NCBI GenBank assembly: GCA_030838265.1
Contig: JAUTXA010000130.1
Location: 1 to 5,097, forward strand
DNA from: Actinomycetota bacterium
GTDB lineage: Bacteria; Actinomycetota; Acidimicrobiia; Acidimicrobiales; BP-101
Direction: 5' to 3'
Length of the DNA: 5,097 bases
Shown: positions 1 through 5,097 of the stretch, piece after piece
Position numbering within the stretch: position 1 is the stretch's first letter
Layout of the letters: the number at the start of each line of letters is the position of its first letter
Position numbers and translations under genes: made by a program
Notes under the pieces: model-generated
The model's input: only the letters and a program-made list of their open reading frames with translations
Told to the model about the DNA's origin: nothing
The model's database searches: none

Positions 1-104
1 GGCGACGCAGCCGTGACCGGAGGGCACGCCAAGGAGCCACCGACGAGGAAGAGGCCGTCCTCGCGTGGACGACCGGAAGGCGCGAATGGTGCAAGGGTGG
101 GGGC

Positions 105-863
105 ATGAGTGATCCCGTCGATCCGCAGTCTCCGCCTCCGCCGCCCGTCGAACCCGTGCCGGTGTACAAGCCGCCGACCGCCAGCGAGCCGACCTTCGCC
201 GAGCCCGCAGCCACCTCGTGGGCGTCGGCCGACCAACCCTCGGCCCCGGCGCTCGACGAACCCACACCCGAGCCGGTCGACGACCAAGACGACCAAGACG
301 ACCACGACGAAGACGACGCCGACTACCCGGTGCGGCGCACGGCCCCCTGGATCGGCATGGTCACGGCCACGGGGCTCGGCCTGGCGATCATCGCCGTCGT
401 CGAGGTCGTGATCTTCATCTCCCAGGGCCTGTCGACCCAGGCAGCCGGCATCAGCACCATGCTGCGGATGGGCGGCGGCTTCTACAGCAACCTCGACAAC
501 AGCCAGCTCGAGATCCTGCTGCTGCTCGCCACCATCCTGCTCGTCCTCCCCGCCATCGGCGACCAAGGCACGACCGAGGGCCAGGACCGATCGGCCGCCC
601 TCGGGTTCGCCTTGACCTCCGCCTTCGCCGTGATCATCGGGGTGGCCGCCGTCCTCGCCGTCCTCTTCGAGTTGAAGCTCTTCCACCTCCAGTCCCCCGG
701 CCAGGCCCTGCCCAGCCAAGCTCGCCGCCTGCTCGCCGGGTACCTGGTCCGCCACCTTGGCCTCTCGGTGGTCGTGCTGGTCGCGTCGCTCGGCGCCATG
801 AAGGCGCGGTTCGCCCCGCCCGCTGAGGTGGCTGACGACCCGGCCCTGACCGAGGCCGCATAA
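105..863 (+). CDS. Hypothetical four-helix membrane protein with Pro/Asp-rich N-terminus
   Basis: I do not recognise the family. The 252-residue product has two parts. Residues 1-75 look disordered: a proline-rich stretch (a run of prolines at about 10-14, then many Pro/Glu/Ala) ends in an acidic block at 59-73 made almost only of Asp, Gln, Glu and His. Residues 82-107, 135-151, 165-190 and 208-232 are strongly hydrophobic and probably form four transmembrane helices, with a short polar tail after the last. There is no signal peptide; the disordered part would be a cytoplasmic or exposed tail. The ATG at 105 is preceded by a purine-rich AAGGGTGGGGG stretch that can act as a weak ribosome binding site. 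The same frame is open back to the window edge with no earlier ATG, GTG or TTG codon, so a start before the window cannot be excluded. The nuclease gene follows after 37 nt. No catalytic motif is visible, so no function is assigned. Confidence 0.8.
   Translation: MSDPVDPQSPPPPPVEPVPVYKPPTASEPTFAEPAATSWASADQPSAPALDEPTPEPVDDQDDQDDHDEDDADYPVRRTAPWIGMVTATGLGLAIIAVVEVVIFISQGLSTQAAGISTMLRMGGGFYSNLDNSQLEILLLLATILLVLPAIGDQGTTEGQDRSAALGFALTSAFAVIIGVAAVLAVLFELKLFHLQSPGQALPSQARRLLAGYLVRHLGLSVVVLVASLGAMKARFAPPAEVADDPALTEAA
279..314 (+). repeat. Imperfect 9-nt tandem repeat (four units) encoding an acidic tract
   Basis: Four consecutive 9-nt units lie in frame inside the membrane-protein gene: GACGACCAA twice exactly, then GACGACCAC and the more diverged GACGAAGAC. 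They encode Asp-Asp-Gln, Asp-Asp-Gln, Asp-Asp-His and Asp-Glu-Asp. Unit length is a multiple of three, so copy-number change by slippage would alter the length of the acidic linker without breaking the frame. Confidence 0.7.
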
Positions 864-888
864 CCCCGTTGCTGTACCAGCGCCCTCC

Positions 889-894
889 TACCCT
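889..894 (+). promoter_or_regulatory. Possible -10 box (TACCCT) for a leaderless nuclease transcript
   Basis: TACCCT fits the TANNNT form of actinobacterial -10 boxes. It ends six bases before the GTG at 901, the spacing at which transcription would begin on the start codon itself. No purine-rich ribosome binding site precedes the GTG beyond the GGGGG at 895-899, which is too close to serve as one. No good -35 is seen; TTGCTG at 869-874 would leave a spacer of only 14 nt. The call rests on one six-base motif and its spacing. Confidence 0.35.
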
Positions 895-900
895 GGGGGC

Positions 901-1854
901 GTGGAGCAGGGACTGACCCCGGCGCAGGACAACGTCCGGCGCGACCTCATGGCCGCCGGCCAGCCGAGGCCCACCTTCGACGACGGCCTGGCCCGGTCGC
1001 TTCGCAACCAGCTCACCGAGGCGACCGCGTCGATCGCCGAGCGCCTCGAGCTGTTGGGCACCGAACTCGTGGTCCGCAAGGCCGACCTGAGCCGGGTCCA
1101 CCAATGCGAAGGATGGTCCGAGGCCGAGCAGGCCGAGGGCTTCCCGGGATGGACCCCGGCCCGGGCCAAGGGCACCATCGCCCACAAGGCCGTCGAGCTG
1201 TCCGCCTTCATCGCCGAGGGCCACTCGCGTCCCCCGCTCGAGCTCGTCGACCTGGCCATCGACCGCACCATCCAGGACGGCGACGACTACACGCCTCGGC
1301 CCTGGCTCCTCGAAGCCAGCGCCGTCGAGCTGGGCGAGCTGCGCTCGGGGGCCAACGACCTGGTCGCCAAGTTCCTCGAGTCCTTCCCACCGCTCAAGCC
1401 GAAGTGGCGGCCCCGGCTCGAGTCACCCGTGACCCTCGACCTGCACAACGGCACCATCTCGCTGCGCTCCCGGGTCGACCTGGCCCTGGGGCGGGCCGAG
1501 GGACGCGAGGCCCACGTCCTGCTCGTCGACTTCAAGAGCGGACGGGCCCACGCCGGCCACGTCGACGACCTCCGCTTCTACGCCCTGCTCGAGACCCTGC
1601 GCTCGGGCGTTCCGCCCTTCCGGGTGGCGACCTACTACCTCGACGCCGGCACCTGGTCCCACGAGGACATCGACATCGACATCCTCGCCTCGGCCACCCG
1701 CCGGGTCGTGGCCGGCGTCACGAAGCTGGCCGAGCTGCGGATGGGCGAGCGGGCGCCCACCCTCACCGCCGGGGCGGCCTGCGGATGGTGCCCGGCGCGG
1801 CTCGGGTGCGAGGCCGCCGACGCCGCGGCGGCGGCCGAAGCCGCCTTCGACTGA
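901..1854 (+). CDS. RecB-like PD-(D/E)XK nuclease with putative 4Fe-4S cysteines
   Basis: The 317-residue protein is a stand-alone nuclease domain of the RecB/AddB/Cas4 type (PDDEXK superfamily) and would cut DNA with divalent metal. Motifs appear in family order: Gly-Thr-Ile-Ala-His at 91-95 with Glu99 (the G..H...E motif), Glu174, Asp193 in SRVDLAL, and Asp210-Phe-Lys212 in the VDFKSG strand that carries the metal-binding and catalytic residues. The QxxxY helix follows, but the Gln position is Asp223 while Tyr227 is kept. Cysteines 69, 294, 297 and 303 form the C...CxxCx5C pattern that binds a 4Fe-4S cluster in AddB and Cas4. There is no helicase domain and no recognisable Cas gene nearby, so a repair role is more likely than CRISPR adaptation. 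The GTG start at 901 fits a leaderless transcript; ATG 949 is an alternative start. A hairpin follows the stop. The family is confident; substrate and partner are unknown. Confidence 0.88.
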   Translation: MEQGLTPAQDNVRRDLMAAGQPRPTFDDGLARSLRNQLTEATASIAERLELLGTELVVRKADLSRVHQCEGWSEAEQAEGFPGWTPARAKGTIAHKAVELSAFIAEGHSRPPLELVDLAIDRTIQDGDDYTPRPWLLEASAVELGELRSGANDLVAKFLESFPPLKPKWRPRLESPVTLDLHNGTISLRSRVDLALGRAEGREAHVLLVDFKSGRAHAGHVDDLRFYALLETLRSGVPPFRVATYYLDAGTWSHEDIDIDILASATRRVVAGVTKLAELRMGERAPTLTAGAACGWCPARLGCEAADAAAAAEAAFD

Positions 1855-1865
1855 CCGCGGCGCGC

Positions 1866-1898
1866 CACCAACCGACCACCTACCGGGTCGGGGTGGTG
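1866..1898 (+). terminator. GC-rich hairpin after the nuclease gene, possible terminator or leader structure
   Basis: CACCAACCGACC at 1866-1877 pairs with 1886-1898. Six base pairs (1872-1877 with 1886-1891) close an 8-nt loop; a small internal loop (A1871 opposite G1892 and G1893) then separates five more pairs (1866-1870 with 1894-1898). The hairpin starts 12 nt after the nuclease stop codon and ends about 30 nt before the acyltransferase start. No T-run follows, so it is not a classical intrinsic terminator. It could end the nuclease transcript, or shape the leader of the downstream operon. Confidence 0.35.
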
Positions 1899-1929
1899 AC
1901 GACCAGGGACCGGTGGGAAGATGCTCCCG

Positions 1930-2811
1930 ATGACCGCTGAGGAGCACGTGAAGGAGGCGACGCGCACGGGCACGCTCGTCCACCTCCCGGGCCTGAGCCA
2001 GGAGGCCGGGCCCGACCGCGACCCCCGCCTCAGCGACGTCGACGAGTGGGGGCGCTCCGAGCGGATGCGCGCCCTCGCCCGCCGCCTCTACGACCCCCTC
2101 TACCGCCGCTGGTTCCGGGTCGAGTGGGAGGGCCTCGAGAAGATCCCGACCGACGGCGGTGCCCTGCTCGTCGCCAACCACGCCGCCGCCCTGCCGTCCG
2201 ATGCCCCGGTGATCATGCACGGCATCGAGGAGGAGCTGGGCCGCGCCGTCTACGGCCTGGCCGACCACCTCTTCAAGTCGATCCCCGTGGTCGGCACGAT
2301 GTGGTCTCGCACCGGTGGCGTGGCCGCCCACCCCGAGAACGCCTACCGGCTGCTGCGGGAGCAGAAGCAGCTCGTCCTCGTCTTCCCCGAGGGAGCCAAG
2401 GGGCCAGGCAAGACCTACGCCGAGCGCTATCGCCTCCGCCGCTTCGGACGGGGTGGCTTCGTCGAGATCGCCATGCGGGCCGGGGTCCCCGTCGTCCCCA
2501 TCGCGGTCGTCGGGGCCGAGGAGTCGATGCCCATCCTCTTCAAGCTGCCGAGCGTCGCAAAGTCCCTTGGCCTCCCTTACTTCCCCATCACCGCCAATCA
2601 GTTGGTCTTCGGGCCCATCCTCGGAAACGTCATGTACTTCCCCGCCAAGTTCAAGCTCAAGGTCCTCGACCCCGTGCACTTCGACGTGCCTCCCGATCAG
2701 GAGCGTTACTCGAAGAGCAGGGTCATGGACGAGGCCGAAGACATCAGGGTCAGCCTGCAGGACACGCTCTACGAGATGCTCAAGGCCCGGCAGTCGGTGT
2801 GGTTCGGCTGA
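1930..2811 (+). CDS. Lysophospholipid acyltransferase family protein (PlsC/MGAT-like)
   Basis: This is a glycerolipid acyltransferase-fold protein expected to move an acyl chain from acyl-CoA or acyl-ACP to a lipid acceptor at the inner face of the membrane. With the start used here (293 residues), a charged N-terminal extension of about 60 residues precedes the domain. Block I is ANHAAALPSD, with His84 and Asp91 spaced Hx6D instead of the usual Hx4D. Block II is around MWSRTGGVAAH (Arg127). Block III is the FPEG turn with Glu154. Block IV is VPVVPIAVVG at 186-195. I chose ATG 1930 over the in-frame ATG 1921 because the GGTGGGAAG purine stretch ends 9 nt before 1930 but directly abuts 1921; the latter would add three residues. 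The stop codon shares one base with the next ATG (TGATG), so translation is probably coupled to the SDR. From memory it resembles actinobacterial proteins such as Rv0502, found next to a GalE2-like SDR. The acceptor lipid cannot be read from sequence. Confidence 0.85.
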   Translation: MTAEEHVKEATRTGTLVHLPGLSQEAGPDRDPRLSDVDEWGRSERMRALARRLYDPLYRRWFRVEWEGLEKIPTDGGALLVANHAAALPSDAPVIMHGIEEELGRAVYGLADHLFKSIPVVGTMWSRTGGVAAHPENAYRLLREQKQLVLVFPEGAKGPGKTYAERYRLRRFGRGGFVEIAMRAGVPVVPIAVVGAEESMPILFKLPSVAKSLGLPYFPITANQLVFGPILGNVMYFPAKFKLKVLDPVHFDVPPDQERYSKSRVMDEAEDIRVSLQDTLYEMLKARQSVWFG

Positions 2812-3860
2812 TGGGCAAGCGCGTCCTCATCACCGGCCTCGGCACCTTCTGGGGCAGCCGCATCGCCCAGCGCCTCGAGGCCGACCCCGACGTCGATGTC
2901 ATCGTCGGCCTCGATGCCGTCGAGCCCACCATCGCTCTCGAGCGCGTCGAGTACGTCAAGGCCGACCCGAGCTACTCGATCCTCAGCCGCATCGTGAAGG
3001 CCACCCAGGTCGACACGATCCTGCACACCTTCCTCGTCGTCGACTCGACCCACATGAGCGGGCGCAAGCTGCACGAGATCAACGTCATCGGCACCATGAA
3101 CCTGCTCGCCGCGGCCGGCGCCCCCGAGAGCTCGGTGCGGCAAGTCGTGGTGAAGTCGTCGTCGCTGATCTACGGCTCGTCGTTCCAGGACCCGGTCTGG
3201 TTCCGAGAGGAGACGCCCCGCGTGCGTTCTCCCCGCAACCGGGTCGAGCGCTCGCTGCTCGAGGTCGAGGGCTACCTGCGCGACTTCGCCGAGGACAACC
3301 CCCACGTCGCTGTCAGCCTGTTGCGCTTCTCGAACGTCCTCGGCACCGACATCGTCACGTCGATCTCAAAGGCCCTCGAGCTGCCGCTGACCCCGTCGAT
3401 CCTGGGCTACGACCCCCTCATGCAGTTTCTCGAGGAGGACGACGTGGCCCGGGCCATCGAGTTCGTCATGGCCAACCAGGTCCCCGGCATCTACAACGTC
3501 GCAGGGGACGGGCGCCTGCCCTGGAGCGAGGTGGCGTCGATGTGCGGCAAGCGCCTCGCCCCCCTTCCACCCCTCTTCACCCACTGGCTGACGAACCCGT
3601 TGGGTCGCCTCGGCGTCGTCGACATGCCCCCGGAGCTGCTCGATCTCCTGCGCTACGGGCGGGGCATCGACAACCGCCGCCTCAAGCGGGCCGGGTTCAA
3701 CTACCGCTACACCTCGGCCGGCGCGGTCGAGAGCTTCGCCCGGGCCCAGCGCCTCCGCCGCTCGGTCGGCGAGAACTCGAACCCGAGCTACCGCTACGAG
3801 CGCGACGTCGAGAACTTCTTCCGCCACTCCCCCGCTGTGGTGCGCGACCCGGCCCAGTGA
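2811..3860 (+). CDS. Atypical extended SDR (NAD-dependent epimerase/dehydratase family)
   Basis: The 349-residue protein has the Rossmann fold of extended short-chain dehydrogenases. The nucleotide motif is TGLGTFWG at 8-15: Gly9 and Gly15 fit TGxxGxxG, but Thr12 replaces the middle glycine. Asp35 ends the second strand, which favours NAD over NADP. Asn91 lies in NVIGT, and the active-site serine strand is KSSSLIYG at 115-122. At the place of the catalytic YxxxK the sequence reads Val-Glu-Arg-Ser-Leu (145-149), in register with GalE Tyr-Gly-Arg-Ser-Lys, so both the Tyr and the Lys are missing. The C-terminal part keeps family landmarks (LRFSNVLG at 171-178, the QFLEEDDVA segment at 205-213, GIYNVAGDG at 226-234). 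Actinobacterial GalE2-like relatives that I recall also lack the dyad. The start overlaps the acyltransferase stop by one base and has no ribosome binding site of its own. A UDP-sugar epimerase name would be misleading; it may bind NAD and a ligand without standard catalysis, or use other residues. Confidence 0.85.
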   Translation: MGKRVLITGLGTFWGSRIAQRLEADPDVDVIVGLDAVEPTIALERVEYVKADPSYSILSRIVKATQVDTILHTFLVVDSTHMSGRKLHEINVIGTMNLLAAAGAPESSVRQVVVKSSSLIYGSSFQDPVWFREETPRVRSPRNRVERSLLEVEGYLRDFAEDNPHVAVSLLRFSNVLGTDIVTSISKALELPLTPSILGYDPLMQFLEEDDVARAIEFVMANQVPGIYNVAGDGRLPWSEVASMCGKRLAPLPPLFTHWLTNPLGRLGVVDMPPELLDLLRYGRGIDNRRLKRAGFNYRYTSAGAVESFARAQRLRRSVGENSNPSYRYERDVENFFRHSPAVVRDPAQ

Positions 3861-4609
3861 GCAACCTGCGGGTCGAGGTCGACGAGGGGGTCGCGGTCGT
3901 CACCCTCGACGACCCCAAGCGGCGCAACGCCCTCACTGCCTCGCTGGTCGACGAGATCGTGGCCGCCTTCGACCGTCTCGAAGCCGACACCTCGGTCGGC
4001 GCGGTCGTCGTCACCGGCGCCCCGCCCGCCTTTTGCGCCGGCGCCGACCTCGGAGACTTGGGCGCAAGCCAAGGTCCCGGGCTGCGGGCCATCTACGAGG
4101 GCTTCCTGCGCGTGGGCCGCTCGTCGCTGCCCACCATCGCCGCCGTCAACGGCGCGGCGGTAGGGGCGGGGATGAACCTCGCTCTCTGCTGCGACCTGCG
4201 GCTGGCGGGACGGGCCGCCCGCTTCGACACCCGCTTCCTGAACCTCGGTCTCCATCCCGGCGGTGGCCACACCTGGATGCTCCAGCGCGTCATCGGCGAA
4301 CAGGCGGCCAAGGCCATGACTCTGTTCGGCGAGGTCCTCGACGGTGAGGCGGCCGCCGGCTGCGGCTTGGCGTGGGGCTGTGTCGACGACGAGCAGCTGC
4401 TGGCCGCCGCTCGCTCCCTCGGTGCCAAGGCCGCGTCAGTGCCGCGCCAACTGGCCCAGCGGACCAAGGCCACCCTCGCCGCCGTGGCGTCCGTCGACTC
4501 CCACGACGAGGCCGTCGACATCGAGCTCGAAGCGCAGCTCTGGTCGTTGCAGCAGCCCTTCTTCGCCGAGCGCCTCGCCGCGTTGAGGGCCAAGGTCTCC
4601 GGCCGCTAG
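3857..4609 (+). CDS. Enoyl-CoA hydratase/isomerase (crotonase) superfamily protein lacking both catalytic glutamates
   Basis: This 250-residue protein has the full length of a single-domain crotonase, the fold that binds acyl-CoA thioesters. Seen are RRNAL at 22-26, the first oxyanion-hole segment AFCAGADL at 58-65, the second at NGAAVGAGM (98-106), CCDLRLAG at 111-118 and HPGGG at 133-137. Aligned without gaps to the region of rat mitochondrial hydratase, the position of Glu144 is Asn107 and that of Glu164 is Phe127. The oxyanion hole is therefore present but the acid/base pair for water addition is not. Asp124, His133 and His138 are polar residues nearby that might serve another chemistry. 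GTG 3857 is the only start that keeps the normal N-terminus; it overlaps the SDR stop by 4 nt (GTGA), pointing to translational coupling. A binding protein of the EchA6 kind, or a different crotonase reaction, is more likely than hydration. Fold assignment is firm, reaction is open. Confidence 0.9.
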   Translation: MSNLRVEVDEGVAVVTLDDPKRRNALTASLVDEIVAAFDRLEADTSVGAVVVTGAPPAFCAGADLGDLGASQGPGLRAIYEGFLRVGRSSLPTIAAVNGAAVGAGMNLALCCDLRLAGRAARFDTRFLNLGLHPGGGHTWMLQRVIGEQAAKAMTLFGEVLDGEAAAGCGLAWGCVDDEQLLAAARSLGAKAASVPRQLAQRTKATLAAVASVDSHDEAVDIELEAQLWSLQQPFFAERLAALRAKVSGR

Positions 4610-4627
4610 GGACCTGTCCTCCTAGCG

Positions 4628-4675
4628 TTCTGGCACCAGATCTGGTCGCCCTGACAACCCGATCTGGTGCCAGAA
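4628..4675. repeat. Perfect 15-bp inverted repeat between convergent genes, possible bidirectional terminator
   Basis: TTCTGGCACCAGATC at 4628-4642 is the exact reverse complement of GATCTGGTGCCAGAA at 4661-4675, around an 18-nt spacer. The arms are visibly less GC-rich (8 of 15) than the surroundings. The crotonase stop lies 18 nt to the left and the GNAT stop, on the other strand, 9 nt to the right, so the hairpin would form at the 3' end of both transcripts. Neither side is followed by a T-run. The left arm extends into a 12-nt palindrome ACCAGATCTGGT (4635-4646), so TCTGG/CCAGA occurs five times in the element. It may be a terminator, or a copy of a dispersed repeat. Confidence 0.65.
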
Positions 4676-4684
4676 TCGACGGGG

Positions 4685-5097
4685 TCAGAGCTTCGGGATG
4701 AGGAACTCCTCGAGGAACCAGCGGCGGCGCTCGTCCCACTCTTCGGCGGTGATGGCGTAGCGGACGTGGTCCTCCCAGGTGCCGTTGATCTCGAGGTAGC
4801 GCAGGGCCACGCCTTCCTCCCGCAAGCCGAGCTTCTCGGCCACCCGACGGCTGGGTTGGTTGCGAGGGATGATCGCCACCTGCACCCGGTGCAGTGAGAG
4901 GTCCTCGAAGGCGAAACGGAAGATGACGGCGACCGCTTCGGGTGTGTAGCCCAGGCCGGCCTGGGACTCGTCGATCCAGTAGCCGACGTAGGCGTTCTGG
5001 AAGGGGCCGCGCTGGATGCCGCTGAGGTTTATCTCACCGACCAGCTGGCTGCCGACGTAGATGCCGAACCCGTAGCCACCTCCGAGCTGGCGCTCGC
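4685..5097 (-). CDS. GNAT family N-acetyltransferase, RimJ/RimL-like (5' end outside window)
   Basis: The minus-strand frame is open from the right edge to the TGA at 4685-4687, giving the last 136 residues of a GNAT protein; the N-terminal part is missing. It would transfer an acetyl group from acetyl-CoA to an amine, often a protein N-terminus in this subfamily. Reading from the edge: a beta-strand region YGFGIYVGSQLVGEINLSGI, then NAYVGYWIDES, then the acetyl-CoA pyrophosphate-binding loop QAGLGYTPEAV, then the strand and helix LHRVQVAIIPRNQPS followed by RRVAEKLGLREEG. This last block, with its Asn-x-x-Ser-x-x-Val-x-x-Lys-x-Gly pattern, is typical of RimJ/RimL relatives, as is the ending NGTWEDHVRYAITAEEW. 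An internal GTG at 4883-4885 is not the start, because conserved domain sequence continues upstream of it. The gene converges on the crotonase operon and shares the inverted repeat at its 3' end. The substrate cannot be inferred. Confidence 0.9.
   Translation of the reverse strand, partial: ERQLGGGYGFGIYVGSQLVGEINLSGIQRGPFQNAYVGYWIDESQAGLGYTPEAVAVIFRFAFEDLSLHRVQVAIIPRNQPSRRVAEKLGLREEGVALRYLEINGTWEDHVRYAITAEEWDERRRWFLEEFLIPKL

Noticed and set aside
1666..1683. Triple GACATC repeat inside the nuclease gene
   Set aside because: It encodes a short alternating Asp-Ile strand, is only 18 nt long and is well explained by codon preference.
901..1854. Cas4 of a CRISPR system
   Set aside because: The cysteine and nuclease motifs would fit, but there is no Cas1, Cas2 or repeat array in the window and the length is greater than typical Cas4; a RecB-like family call is safer.
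1423..2679. A 418-codon open frame on the minus strand across the nuclease and acyltransferase genes
   Set aside because: It spans two well-supported plus-strand genes and their gap, has no recognisable domain and is very rich in Gly, Glu, Val and Asp. This is the usual antisense shadow of GC-rich coding sequence.
2046..2810. N-terminal 255-codon extension of the SDR frame through the acyltransferase gene
   Set aside because: The translation is an Arg/Pro-rich low-complexity shadow of the acyltransferase; the SDR fold begins exactly at ATG 2811 with the nucleotide-binding strand.
2315..3856. Long extension of the crotonase frame upstream of 3857
   Set aside because: The extension is Ser/Arg/Pro-rich and out of frame with two real genes; the crotonase begins at its normal N-terminus at GTG 3857.
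4883..4885. Internal GTG as the start of a short 66-residue minus-strand protein
   Set aside because: The frame continues upstream through the acetyl-CoA-binding loop and other GNAT motifs to the window edge, so this is an internal valine.
4667..4897. A 76-codon plus-strand open frame
   Set aside because: It lies antisense to conserved GNAT sequence and has no features of its own.

Overview
The window is a GC-rich (roughly 70% by eye, GC-biased third codon positions) bacterial chromosomal segment. Gene content and codon style point to Actinomycetota. An early-branching class such as Acidimicrobiia is my best guess, but nothing in the window proves it. I see no tRNA, rRNA, CRISPR array, integrase or transposase, and the segment looks like ordinary chromosome.

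Layout: (1) nt 1-104 is an upstream stretch with no gene I can support. (2) nt 105-863 (+) encodes an unrecognised four-helix membrane protein with a long Pro-rich and Asp-rich N-terminus. (3) nt 901-1854 (+) encodes a stand-alone RecB-like PD-(D/E)XK nuclease with four cysteines arranged like the Fe-S cluster of AddB and Cas4. Its GTG start sits six bases after a TACCCT box, which suggests a leaderless transcript. (4) A 75-nt gap carries a strong imperfect hairpin. (5) nt 1930-4609 (+) is a tight three-gene operon: a PlsC/MGAT-like acyltransferase, an atypical NAD-binding extended SDR overlapping it by 1 nt, and a crotonase-superfamily protein overlapping the SDR by 4 nt. (6) nt 4610-4684 lies between convergent genes and holds a perfect 15-bp inverted repeat. 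(7) nt 4685-5097 (-) is the C-terminal part of a RimJ/RimL-type GNAT acetyltransferase that runs off the right edge.

The operon is the most interesting part. The acyltransferase should transfer acyl chains to a lipid acceptor. Each operon member departs from its textbook active site: the acyltransferase has Hx6D instead of Hx4D, the SDR lacks the YxxxK dyad, and the crotonase lacks both catalytic glutamates. The acyltransferase/SDR pair resembles, from memory, the conserved actinobacterial pair Rv0501 (galE2)/Rv0502 of Mycobacterium tuberculosis. The crotonase recalls EchA6-type proteins that bind acyl-CoA without hydrating it. A membrane-lipid or cell-envelope acyl-chain role is a reasonable inference, but the actual reaction is unknown.
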